A stretch of DNA of 64,000 nt from an uncultured Bacteroidales bacterium (GCA_902801485.1 CADCIP010000006.1:1-64000); one strand, 5' to 3'. Counted from the stretch's first letter, positions 16,708 through 29,926 are shown. A program made the numbers and translations. The notes: generated by a model not told the origin, from the letters alone.

Positions 16708-18159
16708 CTATTCACTCTCGTTGCCGTAGCGGTCTAAAGCGGTAACGGCGAAGTGCATGCCTAAGAGGGTGGTGACGAGCAGATTGTAATGATACTCGCA
16801 CTGGGGCGTTACCGTGACGATGTTCGCAGGGTCGGCTGTGTTTACCGGAAACTGCTTGCTGGCATATATAACGTAACGGCAATCCTTGACGGGCTCCCAA
16901 CGGAGGCATCCCGTGGCAGGACCGGTTCGCTCCACGCTGACTACTGGCGCTTCCGGTTTCTCCTTACTCTCCCATGGCATGGGAGGTAACAAAGCGGGGT
17001 AAGGATAGTAGGCGGTCTTTAAGTAATCATAAAGGCCCTTGGTGTTATCCGTTAGGAACTGGCTGCGGAAATATGCCTGACCTAACAGACCTTGTTCACG
17101 CAGATAGCAGAGCTCGCGCTGGATGATGCCAAAGTCCCAGTCCTTCTCGTTAGGCGACAGGAAGTAAATGCCCAAGCCGGGGACAACGGGGCGACCGTAG
17201 GAGTTCTCCATCCAGTCGGCTGCAAAGGGATAGAAATGATTGCCCTGAAAATACATCATAGGGAAAAGAAGGTCCATGATGCCATCGCGCAACCATCCCT
17301 GCGCATCCTGATACACAGCTGTATAGGCGTTCCAGCCGTAGGAAGAAAATCGGCGCATATCCTGGAACTTGCCTACGGGTGAGCAACTGAGGCGAACCCA
17401 CGGCTTGAGAACCTTAATGGCGCTATGTGCCTTACTGACGATGCGGGTGATATTGTCGCGGCGCCAGTCGGCCTTGGCCTGCTTGCCACCATACTTCTTA
17501 TACGTGGGGCCGTCTGGGAAGGAACCGGCGTTTTCGGGATAACGGATGTAATCGAAGTGAATGCCGTCCACATCATAACGGCTCACGATCTCCTTGCAGA
17601 TGCTGACCAGATAATCATCGGATCCGGGCAGACCGGGGTCGAGGTAATAGCTGTCGTTGTGTTTCTTCAGCAGTTTCGGATGCGTCTTGAGCAGCGACTT
17701 AGGTCCCATTTTACTGGCATCCTTAATCTTAAAACTGGGAATCGTTACCACCCAGGCGTGTAGTTCCATACCTCGGCGGTGCGTCTCTTCTATGGCAAAA
17801 GCCAACGGATCGTAGCCTGGATCCTTATCGAACTGTCCTGTAAGGCAAACATCCCACGGCTCTATCTTGCTGGGATAGATAACGGAGCCTCTGATACGCG
17901 TCTGCAAGAGTACGGTGTTTATCTTTGCTGCCCTCAGTTGATCCAGGATTTTGCAAAGTTCCTGCTTCTGCTTTTCTCGTTGGACGGCGGATGTAGCTTT
18001 TGTCTTGGGCCAATCCAGTCCCATTAAGGTGGTGAGCCAAACAGCTCGTACCTCGTATTTTGGGGCAGTATGGGCTGGAGAGAACAATTCCTGTGCTACG
18101 GAAAACTGTGCCATTACCAGTAGAATGACGGCTAAAAGGATGTGTAAATACTTTTTCAT
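16708..18159 (-). CDS. GHL10/DUF187-family secreted glycoside hydrolase, 483 aa
   Basis: I start at the ATG at 18159, giving MKKYLHILLAVILLVMAQ, a clean signal peptide. The longer frame uses GTG. The mature protein opens with EVRAVWLTTLMGLDWP, and has GIHFDYIRYP near residue 200 and RLSCSPVG near residue 255. These are marks of the glycosyl-hydrolase-like 10 family (YngK type), TIM-barrel enzymes acting on glycans, possibly peptidoglycan. The C-terminal 90 residues look like a fibronectin-III-type domain. A possible -7 box (TATTTTTG) lies only a few bases before the ATG, so the transcript could be leaderless, but no -33 box supports it. The gene ends 147 bp upstream of the EEP-GH43 start on the same strand. 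Confidence 0.88.
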   Translation of the reverse strand: MKKYLHILLAVILLVMAQFSVAQELFSPAHTAPKYEVRAVWLTTLMGLDWPKTKATSAVQREKQKQELCKILDQLRAAKINTVLLQTRIRGSVIYPSKIEPWDVCLTGQFDKDPGYDPLAFAIEETHRRGMELHAWVVTIPSFKIKDASKMGPKSLLKTHPKLLKKHNDSYYLDPGLPGSDDYLVSICKEIVSRYDVDGIHFDYIRYPENAGSFPDGPTYKKYGGKQAKADWRRDNITRIVSKAHSAIKVLKPWVRLSCSPVGKFQDMRRFSSYGWNAYTAVYQDAQGWLRDGIMDLLFPMMYFQGNHFYPFAADWMENSYGRPVVPGLGIYFLSPNEKDWDFGIIQRELCYLREQGLLGQAYFRSQFLTDNTKGLYDYLKTAYYPYPALLPPMPWESKEKPEAPVVSVERTGPATGCLRWEPVKDCRYVIYASKQFPVNTADPANIVTVTPQCEYHYNLLVTTLLGMHFAVTALDRYGNESE

Positions 18160-18292
18160 GCTGCAAAAATACGAAAGATTATTCACAATTCATAATTCAT
18201 AATTCATAAATTTTCTCAATTCACAATTGGTCGCCATTCATAACAACTTGATAACGAAAAAAAAGGTTAAAATATAAAAATGTAAATAGTAA

Positions 18293-18323
18293 TTGTCAAT
18301 TTGTAAATTATATCGTATCTTTG
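18293..18323 (+). promoter_or_regulatory. Promoter of the tandem cstA genes
   Basis: TTG at 18293-18295, 20 nt, TATCTTTG at 18316-18323. The predicted start is close to 18330 and the ATG is at 18353. Confidence 0.6.
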
Positions 18324-18352
18324 CAGTGGATTAGCATAAATAAAGAAAAAGT

Positions 18353-19870
18353 ATGATTACATTCTGTATTGCATTGGCTTGCCTGGTACTGGGATATTTT
18401 ATCTACGGTACTTTCGTAGAGAAGGTGTTTGGCGTAGATCCCGACCGTAAGACGCCTTGTTATACTCGCCGTGACGGCTTCGATTATATTCCCATGCCCA
18501 CTTGGGAAGTTTATACTGTTCAATTCCTGAATATAGCAGGCACAGGTCCTATCTTTGGTGCTTTGATGGGAGTCTTATATGGTCCGGCTGCATTCTTGTG
18601 GATTGTTTTTGGGTGTCTTTTGGGTGGAGCCATGCATGACTACATGTCGGGTATGATTAGCATCCGTCGTGACGGTGCTTCTTTACCAGAGATTATTGGT
18701 GATGAATTGGGAAGTACCTGTCGTCTGGTGATGCGTATTGTATCGCTTGTATTGATGGTTTGCGTGGGTGCTTCATTTGTGCTGATTCCTGCCGGACTGA
18801 TGGACCAGTTAACAATGCGATTGTTTAATGTGGCAGATACCAATCTGATTTGGACGGTGGTGATACTCATCTTTTATCTTGCAGTCACTGTCTTTTCTAT
18901 TAATAAGGTTATAGGAACAGTTTATCCCGTTTTTGGTGCCGCTCTGCTCATTATGGCTGTTCTCATCGGTACTGGTATCTTTACCCACGAGGGAAATATC
19001 CCAAACATTACGGAAGCCTTCAGTGACCATTATCCAGTACCCTATACTCCGTTGTTCCCAGGATTGTTTATTACGATAGCCTGCGGTGCGGTAAGTGGTT
19101 TCCATGCTACCCAGAGTCCCATGATGGCCCGTTGTATTAAGAATGAGAAATATGGCCTGCGATGTTTTTACGGGGCTATGGTAACGGAGGGTGTTGTAGC
19201 GCTTATCTGGGCAGCTGCTGCCATGAAGTTTGTAGATACAATGGATATTGCAGGAGCTACTCCATACGAGAAATTGTACAACGCTATGACAGCCTGTGGA
19301 ACCACGAAGATGAATCCGGGCCTTTTGGTAGAGCGAATGTGCAGCGATTGGTTGGGCAGTGCCGGCCTTGTGTTGGCAGTGCTGGGTATTGTGGCTGCGC
19401 CCATGAGTACAGGTGGCTCAGCTTTCAGGGCAGCCCGACTGATTTGTGCCGATTTTAGCGGCTTTGGTCAGAAGACAGTCATACGTCGCATTATATTGAC
19501 GACCCCTCTGTTTCTGTTAGCTATCTTGATGCTCAACATCAGCAGTTTTAAGGTGCTGTGGCTTTACGTCAGCTGGTTCAATCAGGTTCTGGCCACCTTT
19601 ACCTTCTTTACCATCACACATTATCTGCATCATCGTGTGGACGGAAAGGGTATCTTGCCCCGTTGGAGTTGGGTGATTGCCTTCCTGCCTGCCGTGTTCA
19701 TGCTTAGCGTAAGCAGTGAGTTCATCTTGGTAGATAAAGAGAACGGTTTCGGGCTTTCGGTACAGACCAGCGAGGCCTTAACAGCTCTTATAACAACAGT
19801 TTTTACTGTTCTGTTTGTATGGTATGATAATAGGAGGACCCCTGCTTCCCCGGATGAGAGAGCTGAATAG
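18353..19870 (+). CDS. cstA: CstA-family peptide/pyruvate transporter, copy 1, 505 aa
   Basis: An inner-membrane carrier of the carbon-starvation CstA family. Family motifs are intact: NIAGTGPIFGALMG near residue 60, GAMHDYMSGMIS near 93, GAVSGFHATQSPMMAR near 245 and AAPMSTGGSAFRAARL near 350. It has about a dozen or more membrane helices. At 505 residues it lacks the long C-terminal part of enterobacterial CstA (about 700), which is usual for Bacteroidota. Characterised members take up peptides or pyruvate during carbon shortage. It is followed 31 bp later by a paralog. Confidence 0.92.
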   Translation: MITFCIALACLVLGYFIYGTFVEKVFGVDPDRKTPCYTRRDGFDYIPMPTWEVYTVQFLNIAGTGPIFGALMGVLYGPAAFLWIVFGCLLGGAMHDYMSGMISIRRDGASLPEIIGDELGSTCRLVMRIVSLVLMVCVGASFVLIPAGLMDQLTMRLFNVADTNLIWTVVILIFYLAVTVFSINKVIGTVYPVFGAALLIMAVLIGTGIFTHEGNIPNITEAFSDHYPVPYTPLFPGLFITIACGAVSGFHATQSPMMARCIKNEKYGLRCFYGAMVTEGVVALIWAAAAMKFVDTMDIAGATPYEKLYNAMTACGTTKMNPGLLVERMCSDWLGSAGLVLAVLGIVAAPMSTGGSAFRAARLICADFSGFGQKTVIRRIILTTPLFLLAILMLNISSFKVLWLYVSWFNQVLATFTFFTITHYLHHRVDGKGILPRWSWVIAFLPAVFMLSVSSEFILVDKENGFGLSVQTSEALTALITTVFTVLFVWYDNRRTPASPDERAE

Positions 19871-19901
19871 CTAAATGTTGAAAAATGTTTTTAAATAGAA
19901 T

Positions 19902-21353
19902 ATGATAACCTTTACTTTTGCTTTGATTTCCCTGTTATTGGGATACCTGTTTTATGGAGTTGTTGTGGACCACGTTTTCGGTCCGAAGCCTAATTCTACC
20001 ATGCCCTGCTACTCCAAACGTGACGGTGTGGACTATATGCCGCTAACCCCTTGGCGTGTCTTTCTTATCCAGTTTCTGAACATAGCCGGAACGGGGCCAA
20101 TCTTTGGCGCTATCATGGGTATTCTGTTCGGACCTGCTGCCTACCTGTGGATAGTGTTGGGTTGCATATTTGCCGGCGCCGTACACGACTATATGTGCGG
20201 CATGATATGTGTTCGAAAGGGCGGAATTTCCCTTCCTGAACTGATTGGCGATGAACTGGGACTTTTTATGCGAATACTGATGCGCCTCTGCTCGATGATT
20301 CTGCTAGTGCTGGTAGGAACTGTCTTTATCACCACTCCGGCGGCGCTGCTCGACCATATGATTCCCGATAACGGCTGGCTATGGAGCAACTGGTTCTGGG
20401 TAGTACTGATACTGTTCTATTTTCTGATTGCTACTTTCCTTCCCATAGATAAACTCATTGGAAAGATATATCCTTTGTTCGGAATAGCCCTGTTGGTAAT
20501 GGCCATCGGCATAGGATGGAACATCTATACGGCAGACGGATGGATGCCCGAGTTGACCGACCAGCTCTTTACAAGCCACCATCCTAAGGGGTTGCCTATC
20601 TTTCCTATGCTGTGCATTACTATTGCCTGTGGAGCTATCAGCGGTTTTCACGGAACACAGAGTCCGCTGATGTCCCGTTGTCTGACCAACGAGAAGTACG
20701 GCAGGCCTGTTTTCTATGGCTCTATGATTACCGAGGGCGTTGTAGCTCTTATTTGGGCTGCGGCTACCATTAAGTTTGCCAGTACACTGCCAGGTGAGGC
20801 TGGTGCTACGGCTTACGAGAAACTGGCATCTTTAGGTAACCCTGCCATTGTAGTAAATAAGGTAAGTACCAGTTGGATGGGAACTATCGGTGCCGTACTT
20901 GCCATTCTTGGCGTGGTGGCAGCACCTATAACAAGTGGCGACACGGCCTTTCGTAGTGCCCGACTGATAGCTGCGGATTTCCTGCACATGGGCCAGAAGA
21001 GTGTTTTGTCGAGGTTAGTACTCTGCATACCCCTCTTTGCTATTGCCACAGCCCTCATGTTTATAGATTTCAATGTTCTATGGCGTTACTTTGCCTGGTT
21101 CAACCAGACATTGGCTTGTATCACACTTTGGGCCGCAACGGTTTGGCTGGCCCGTAAGCGTAAATTCTATTTTATCTGCCTGCTGCCTGCTATGTTTATG
21201 ACGGTGGTATGTACCTCATATTTTATCATCGCTCCTGAGGGATTTAGCTTGCCCTGGCTGTGGGGTATAATTGCAGGTCTTGTGACGATGACGTGCTTCA
21301 CTGTACTCTTCTGCATTTGGAATAAAAGGAATACAAGAAATAAATTAACTTAA
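19902..21353 (+). CDS. CstA-family peptide/pyruvate transporter, copy 2, 483 aa
   Basis: This is a paralog of the gene just upstream. Both begin MITF and share NIAGTGPIFGAIMG, the segment VHDYMCGMI, GAISGFHGTQSPLMSR and AAPITSGDTAFRSARL at matching places. Divergence is spread along the whole length, so the duplication is old and both copies look functional. The short 31-bp gap and lack of a promoter suggest one transcript. Confidence 0.92.
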   Translation: MITFTFALISLLLGYLFYGVVVDHVFGPKPNSTMPCYSKRDGVDYMPLTPWRVFLIQFLNIAGTGPIFGAIMGILFGPAAYLWIVLGCIFAGAVHDYMCGMICVRKGGISLPELIGDELGLFMRILMRLCSMILLVLVGTVFITTPAALLDHMIPDNGWLWSNWFWVVLILFYFLIATFLPIDKLIGKIYPLFGIALLVMAIGIGWNIYTADGWMPELTDQLFTSHHPKGLPIFPMLCITIACGAISGFHGTQSPLMSRCLTNEKYGRPVFYGSMITEGVVALIWAAATIKFASTLPGEAGATAYEKLASLGNPAIVVNKVSTSWMGTIGAVLAILGVVAAPITSGDTAFRSARLIAADFLHMGQKSVLSRLVLCIPLFAIATALMFIDFNVLWRYFAWFNQTLACITLWAATVWLARKRKFYFICLLPAMFMTVVCTSYFIIAPEGFSLPWLWGIIAGLVTMTCFTVLFCIWNKRNTRNKLT

Positions 21354-21414
21354 ACTGCCGCAGACCTTAAAGCAGTTCTCTTTCGATAGGGTTAAAAGAG
21401 GTCTTAGAATAGTT

Positions 21415-21909
21415 ATGAAAAAGATTTTTTTACTTCTGTTGTTTGCTTTAGTCTCCATGGGGTCTTATGCTCAGTTCGAGAAAGGAACAAAGTATGTAGG
21501 TGCTTCTCTTACGGGTCTGAACCTCTCGTACAGTAGTGGTGAGAAGTTTGGCCTTGGACTTCAGGGCGTGGGCGGATATTTCTTTGCTGATTCTTGGATG
21601 GTAACAGGAGCATTAGAATACAATCACCAGTGGCAGCCTGCTCCTCTAAACGATATCAATGCTGTTTCTGTGGGTGCCGGCGCTCGTTACTATTTCCAGT
21701 CTAACGGTATTTTTCTGGGTGCTGGTCTGAAGTATAAGCATGCAGCTGTAGATGCCGATTATCTTCAGTTACCCATCGAGGTTGGCTATTGCTACTACCT
21801 GAACCATTTTGTCAGTATCGAACCAGCTATTTACTTTGAGCCCTGTCTGAACAAATTCTCGGACGGTACAAGAGTGGGCCTCAAGATAGGTTTTGGATTC
21901 TATTTCTAA
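21415..21909 (+). CDS. Small outer-membrane beta-barrel protein, 164 aa
   Basis: A signal peptide (1-19, ending GSYAQ) is followed by alternating hydrophobic strands (YVGASLTGLNLSYSS, LGLQGVGGYFFADSW, NAVSVGAGARYYF) and a final strand ending in aromatic FGFYF, the usual barrel end signal. The size fits an eight-stranded OmpX/OmpW-like barrel. It has no known substrate. It lies 62 bp downstream of the second cstA gene. Its last 17 bases overlap the start of the sulfatase. Confidence 0.8.
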   Translation: MKKIFLLLLFALVSMGSYAQFEKGTKYVGASLTGLNLSYSSGEKFGLGLQGVGGYFFADSWMVTGALEYNHQWQPAPLNDINAVSVGAGARYYFQSNGIFLGAGLKYKHAAVDADYLQLPIEVGYCYYLNHFVSIEPAIYFEPCLNKFSDGTRVGLKIGFGFYF

Positions 21910-23380
21910 ACCTTTGACTTTCCTGTTCCCCCTTTTAGCTGTTCCTGTTATGGCGCAGCCAAAAGATGGTTGCCCCAACATTATATATATAATGTGTGAT
22001 GATTTGGGGTATGGTGATCTGTCGTGCTATGGCCAGCAGCACTTCCGTACGCCAAACATAGACCTTTTGGCTTCACAGGGTATGCGTATGACATCGGCTT
22101 ATGCCGGCAGTCCCGTTTCGGCTCCTTCACGGGCTTGTTTCATGACAGGGCAGCATTCAGGCCATACCCATGTACGCGGCAACAAGGAGTATTGGAGCGG
22201 ACGTGTACAGTACGGCCAGAACACTGACTATGCCGTTGTGGGACAGGAACCTTATGACCCTGCTGTGCCCATCCTTCCGGAAATCCTGAAGGCTGCAGGT
22301 TACCATACGGGTATGTTCGGCAAGTGGGCTGGCGGTTATGAAGGCAGTATCTCTACACCCGACAAACGGGGTGTGGACGAGTTCTACGGCTACATCTGCC
22401 AGTTTCAGGCCCATCTTTATTTCCCGAATTTCCTAAACCGATATAGCCGATCCATGGGCGATACCTGTGTGGTGCGCGAGGTGTTAGAGCAGAACATTCA
22501 GCACGCTATGTATGGCCCAGACTATAACAATCGGCTGCAGTACAGTTCCGATCTTATACACCAGCGGGCCTTAGCTTGGCTGCGCGGGCAAAAGAAGGAT
22601 AAACCTTTCTTTGGCATCTTGACCTATACCTTGCCACATGCCGAATTACGACAACCAGACGATTCCCTTTTGCAATCCTACCGCGGTAAACTCTTGCCGG
22701 AACGTGAGTACAAAGGTGACAATCTGTCGCGCTACAATCCCACAACAGAAGCACATGCCCAGTTTGCAGCCATGATAACAAGGTTAGATGCTCAGGTAGG
22801 TGAGATTATGCAGGTGTTGGACGAACAAGGCTTAGCAGACAACACGGTGCTAATCTTTACCAGTGATAACGGCCCGCACGAGGAGGGTGGGGCAGACCCT
22901 GAGTATTTTAATCACGACGGGAAATTCCGGGGCCTTAAACGCAGTACTCATGAAGGTGGCATACGTATCCCCTTTATTGTACGTTGGCCCGGATGGGTGA
23001 AAGCAGGAACTGAGAGTGATCTCCCCTTTGCCTTCTACGACCTCCTTCCCACCTTCTGCGATATAGCAGGAATAAATAACTCTCAACTTTCAACCGATGG
23101 CCTTAGCATTCTTCCTACCCTAAAGGGAAAAGGCCGTCAACGTAAGCATGACCATCTCTATTGGGAGTTTCATGAGACGGATATGTTAGGCATTAGGCAA
23201 GGTGATTGGAAACTGGTAGTCCATCGTGGTAAAGCGGCATTATATAATCTGCGCAAAGATCCGCATGAAGACCACGACCTGTCACAAGAACGACCTGCCC
23301 TTGTGCGCAAGCTAATTAAGAAGATTTATGAGGACCATACGGACAGTCCTCTTTTTCCCGTAACTTTACCGGCACTTTGA
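21893..23380 (+). CDS. Secreted serine-type sulfatase, 495 aa
   Basis: A sulfatase of the alkaline-phosphatase superfamily. NIIYIMCDDLGYGD near residue 30 supplies metal ligands. S76-A-P-S-R80 is the maturation motif, with serine as the residue converted to formylglycine, which would need a radical-SAM anSME enzyme encoded elsewhere. TSDNGPHEEGG near 325 is the second metal site. Substrates would be sulfated glycans. The start is odd: the frame opens only at 21890, and the first candidate is TTG at 21893, inside the beta-barrel gene. That start gives a usable signal peptide ending VPVMAQ; the first ATG (21950) would remove it. Coupled translation from the upstream gene seems likely. It converges with the hydrolase at 23382, one base away. 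Confidence 0.85.
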   Translation: MDSISKPLTFLFPLLAVPVMAQPKDGCPNIIYIMCDDLGYGDLSCYGQQHFRTPNIDLLASQGMRMTSAYAGSPVSAPSRACFMTGQHSGHTHVRGNKEYWSGRVQYGQNTDYAVVGQEPYDPAVPILPEILKAAGYHTGMFGKWAGGYEGSISTPDKRGVDEFYGYICQFQAHLYFPNFLNRYSRSMGDTCVVREVLEQNIQHAMYGPDYNNRLQYSSDLIHQRALAWLRGQKKDKPFFGILTYTLPHAELRQPDDSLLQSYRGKLLPEREYKGDNLSRYNPTTEAHAQFAAMITRLDAQVGEIMQVLDEQGLADNTVLIFTSDNGPHEEGGADPEYFNHDGKFRGLKRSTHEGGIRIPFIVRWPGWVKAGTESDLPFAFYDLLPTFCDIAGINNSQLSTDGLSILPTLKGKGRQRKHDHLYWEFHETDMLGIRQGDWKLVVHRGKAALYNLRKDPHEDHDLSQERPALVRKLIKKIYEDHTDSPLFPVTLPAL

Positions 23381-23381
23381 C

Positions 23382-24206
23382 TTATTTCAGTTGTTTCATA
23401 AAGAACGAAACAGCTAGTTTCACTGCCTCTTCGGGATGCGGGCCTAAACCATGGTCGTAGCGGTCAAGCAGATGCCACTCGCTCTTTTTCCATAGCTGAT
23501 GGAAACGAAGGCCATAGGTATAGGGAACGGTTCGGTCGGCTGTGCCATGTATGATGCAAGCAGGCCCTTTGTAGCCGGCTGCTGTCTCGTAGATGGGAAG
23601 CCAGAAAGCACTCTTGATGTAGTCACGTCCCAAATGATGTCCTCCCCAAACCTCTACGTACTCGGGTGGATCAAGCGGATCGCCTTGGCCGACAGGTTGT
23701 CCGGCTAATGTCCCACGAATAGCATCATCACGTATCACACCAGCGGGAGCTAATAAAACCACGCCGCCCTTAAAAGCTTTCTTTCCTAACTGACCTGCTA
23801 ACATAGAAGTGACCACACCGCCTTGTGAATGTCCGGCTATACCGATTTTCCCAAACCGGCCGTCGGCTTTCAGCCAATTGTACACGTGGCGGGCATCCTC
23901 TATCTCGTTGGGGACAGTCATCTGCACGAAATCGCCTTCACTTTCGCCATGACCGTTAAAGTCGAAACGTATGCTGGCAATACCTTTTGCTTCCAACTCT
24001 TGGGCTATTCCTCGTTCCAAACCTCCGTTTCTGTTGCCTGTAAAGCCATGGCAAAACATAACTATGGGGCATTTCTTTGGCATCACGTCAGGTGTCTGCA
24101 AATCAGCAACCAGTGCCCCGTGGTCGCCTTGAATTATCACTCGCTCCGTACGGGCATTTGCAAATCCCGTTGTGAGCAGAAAGACTAAAAATAGAGTTTT
24201 TTTCAT
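23382..24206 (-). CDS. Alpha/beta hydrolase (esterase/dienelactone-hydrolase-like), 274 aa
   Basis: A signal peptide (1-18, ending GFANA) places it in the periplasm. The serine hydrolase elbow is GHSQGG near residue 125, the oxyanion segment CHGFTGNRNGG is near 52, DRTVPY near 222 holds the likely acid and DHGLG near 252 the His. The length is typical of small esterases. The substrate is unknown; family members remove acyl or feruloyl groups from glycans. It lies 16 bp downstream of the Na/Pi symporter on the same strand. Confidence 0.85.
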   Translation of the reverse strand: MKKTLFLVFLLTTGFANARTERVIIQGDHGALVADLQTPDVMPKKCPIVMFCHGFTGNRNGGLERGIAQELEAKGIASIRFDFNGHGESEGDFVQMTVPNEIEDARHVYNWLKADGRFGKIGIAGHSQGGVVTSMLAGQLGKKAFKGGVVLLAPAGVIRDDAIRGTLAGQPVGQGDPLDPPEYVEVWGGHHLGRDYIKSAFWLPIYETAAGYKGPACIIHGTADRTVPYTYGLRFHQLWKKSEWHLLDRYDHGLGPHPEEAVKLAVSFFMKQLK

Positions 24207-24222
24207 AAGTTCCTAAAGAAAA

Positions 24223-25992
24223 TCAACCACGCATCCTGGTACCTGTACGGGCCTCCACAACATTAACCACATAATCTCCCAACTTTTCGCAAGAATTGAT
24301 GAGGTCCATGTATATGGTGCCAACGGCATAGGTGTATTTGTGGTTGTTGACATCAATGATATTTTGTGATTTCAGTTGGTCGCGGAAGTTGTTTATCTCA
24401 TTCTCGATGTTATAACAACGGTTTACGTCGAAATAGTCCTTTCGTCCGCTTATCAGCTGGTTCATTTGTGTCAGCGACTGGTCGGTAAGCCCCATCATCT
24501 GATGCAGGTGGTTATACTGCTCCTCGTTGAAGTGGTCTTCCTTCCCTTGGTACTTGCGTCTGATTGCACGGGCCATGTTATAGCAACTGTCGCCGATACT
24601 CTCCAGTTCGGAAATCTCACGCAGCATGCCACGTATCTTGGCTTTCGTGTCATCCGAGAGGTGTGCATCGCTTACTTGATCCAGATAATTGGCAATCTCC
24701 AGTTCCAGGTTATCGGAAATGCTCTCGTATTTTTCGATACGAGAGAACAATGTGTTAAACTCTGTTTCCTGATTGCTCTTTTTCTTGCCACCGGAAGTTG
24801 ACGACAGTGTCAGCAATTCTTGTACCATTGTAAACATGCGTTGCATACGGCCTGCGAATGCCTGTATCTCTTTCTGGGCCTCAAGCACAGAGAGCTCGGG
24901 AGTCTTCATGATACCAGAAGTGATAAAATGCAAGCGGAAGTCCTCTTCTTCGTCGATAGTCTTAGGCTTGATAATCCAGCATACCAGTTTCTCAATTTGA
25001 GGGATGAACCAGATGAGGATAAGCGTATTAGCTACATTGAAACATGTGTGGAAGGCTGCAAGGACGAAGTTCAACTTACTTGCATTGGCCATGAAAGCTG
25101 CAGCTCCTGCCGTTTCCTTGGTCATTTCCACGTCGTAGCCAACGAATCCACATACGGCATCGACAAATGAACGGAATACAAAGAGAATCCAGAACACACC
25201 GAAGAAATTGAAGAACATGTGCGAAAGAGCAGCACGGCGGGCAGGTGTATTAGCAGATAGTGCAGCCAGGTTTGAGGTGATGGTGGTACCGATATTCTCG
25301 CCCATCACCAAAGCAATACCCTGATAAATTGGCATTGCGCCTGTGGAACAAAGTAGCATGGTAAGAGCCATTACAGCTGCTGATGACTGTACACAGAAAG
25401 TGAGAACACCACCTAATAGCAGGAAAATGATGGTGGTAGAGAATGAATTCGGATCGAACGACATAAAGAAGTTGGTTACCGATGGATTGTTGCCCATATC
25501 CATTGATGTACCTGTAGCCTTCAACGTAGTCAGTCCTAGAAGTAAGAGTCCCAATCCGAAAAGGAAATCACCGATATAGCGGTGTTTCTTCATGTATATC
25601 AGGATGATACCGATGAAGAAGCCTATGTAGGATACGAAACCTATGTCGAATGTTGTGGCTTCACCGCCTCCTGCGGTACCTATGGCCATAATCCATGCTG
25701 TCAGTGTCGTACCGATATTGGCACCCATAATAACGGATATGGCCTGTGCCAGTGTCAGCAAACCCGCGTTTACGAATGATACCGTCATAACGGTGGTGGC
25801 TGTGGAGGACTGTACGGAAACCGTAACCAGCATACCTGTAAGAACACCTGTAAAACGGTTTGTAGTCATTGCACCAAGAACATGACGCAACTGTGGGCCC
25901 GCCAACTTCTGTAAAGCCTCGCTCATGGATTTCATACCGAACATGAGCAGCGCCAGAGAGCCCAACAATTTAAAGACAATAAGTAAAGACAT
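24223..25992 (-). CDS. Na+/phosphate cotransporter family protein with PhoU domain, 589 aa
   Basis: The N-terminal half (1-320) has two inverted Na/Pi-cotransporter repeats. Each carries the QSSxA signature: VSVQSSTATTVMTVSFVNAG near residue 58 and CVQSSAAVMALTMLLCSTG near 205, each followed by GANIGTT or GENIGTT. The C-terminal part (about 355-580) is a helical PhoU-like domain. Such proteins take up phosphate with sodium, or act as phosphate-responsive exporters or regulators in bacteria. The ATG at 25992 is about 30 nt from the start predicted from the promoter at 26030-26061. Confidence 0.93.
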   Translation of the reverse strand: MSLLIVFKLLGSLALLMFGMKSMSEALQKLAGPQLRHVLGAMTTNRFTGVLTGMLVTVSVQSSTATTVMTVSFVNAGLLTLAQAISVIMGANIGTTLTAWIMAIGTAGGGEATTFDIGFVSYIGFFIGIILIYMKKHRYIGDFLFGLGLLLLGLTTLKATGTSMDMGNNPSVTNFFMSFDPNSFSTTIIFLLLGGVLTFCVQSSAAVMALTMLLCSTGAMPIYQGIALVMGENIGTTITSNLAALSANTPARRAALSHMFFNFFGVFWILFVFRSFVDAVCGFVGYDVEMTKETAGAAAFMANASKLNFVLAAFHTCFNVANTLILIWFIPQIEKLVCWIIKPKTIDEEEDFRLHFITSGIMKTPELSVLEAQKEIQAFAGRMQRMFTMVQELLTLSSTSGGKKKSNQETEFNTLFSRIEKYESISDNLELEIANYLDQVSDAHLSDDTKAKIRGMLREISELESIGDSCYNMARAIRRKYQGKEDHFNEEQYNHLHQMMGLTDQSLTQMNQLISGRKDYFDVNRCYNIENEINNFRDQLKSQNIIDVNNHKYTYAVGTIYMDLINSCEKLGDYVVNVVEARTGTRMRG

Positions 25993-26029
25993 GTTAATTA
26001 AAAATAATGTTAAATTACCATTGGTGCCG

Positions 26030-26061
26030 CAAATTTAGGAAAATAATAAACTTCTGCCAAA
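26030..26061 (-). promoter_or_regulatory. Promoter of the Na/Pi symporter
   Basis: On the minus strand, TTTG (26058-26061), 20 nt, TAAATTTG (26030-26037). Confidence 0.65.
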
Positions 26062-26162
26062 TAAATCCTCTTTTTTCTACCTCTTAATAAAGAAAAAACA
26101 TCCTCATAACTATATTTTTTTTACCACCCAACTTTAAACACAACATTCATTTCCACGTTAGC

Positions 26163-26210
26163 ACAAAAGAGAAGGGGGGGGTGCCAAAGCACCCCCCCCT
26201 TCTCTTTTGT
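26163..26210. terminator. Very strong hairpin terminator after the PFOR gene
   Basis: A perfect 22-bp stem (26163-26184 with 26189-26210) closes a four-base loop. The stem contains eight G:C pairs in a row next to the loop and a TTCTCTTTT tail in the descending arm. It lies 10 bp past the stop of the oxidoreductase (minus strand). Confidence 0.85.
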
Positions 26211-26219
26211 CGTGTTATA

Positions 26220-29783
<3,564 letters not shown>

Positions 29784-29795
29784 AACAAAACAGAG

Positions 29796-29926
29796 ACCCT
29801 CTCCCTACCCCTCCCCCTCTTTGGGGAGGGAACTGCTAAACAGGGTCATGGGCAGTTAATTTTTATATTTATTCCGATTTATTTCATTCAGGTTATTCTC
29901 CCCATACAGGGGGAGTTAGAGGGGGG
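29796..29926. repeat. Pair of GC-rich palindromic repeats, copies G and H
   Basis: Copy G: CCCTCCCC at 29809-29816 with GGGGAGGG at 29823-29830. Copy H: CTCCCC at 29898-29903 with GGGGAG at 29910-29915, in the opposite orientation as judged by the C-rich versus G-rich flanks. Together they fill most of the 143-bp gap between the PFOR start and the ATPase stop. Confidence 0.65.
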
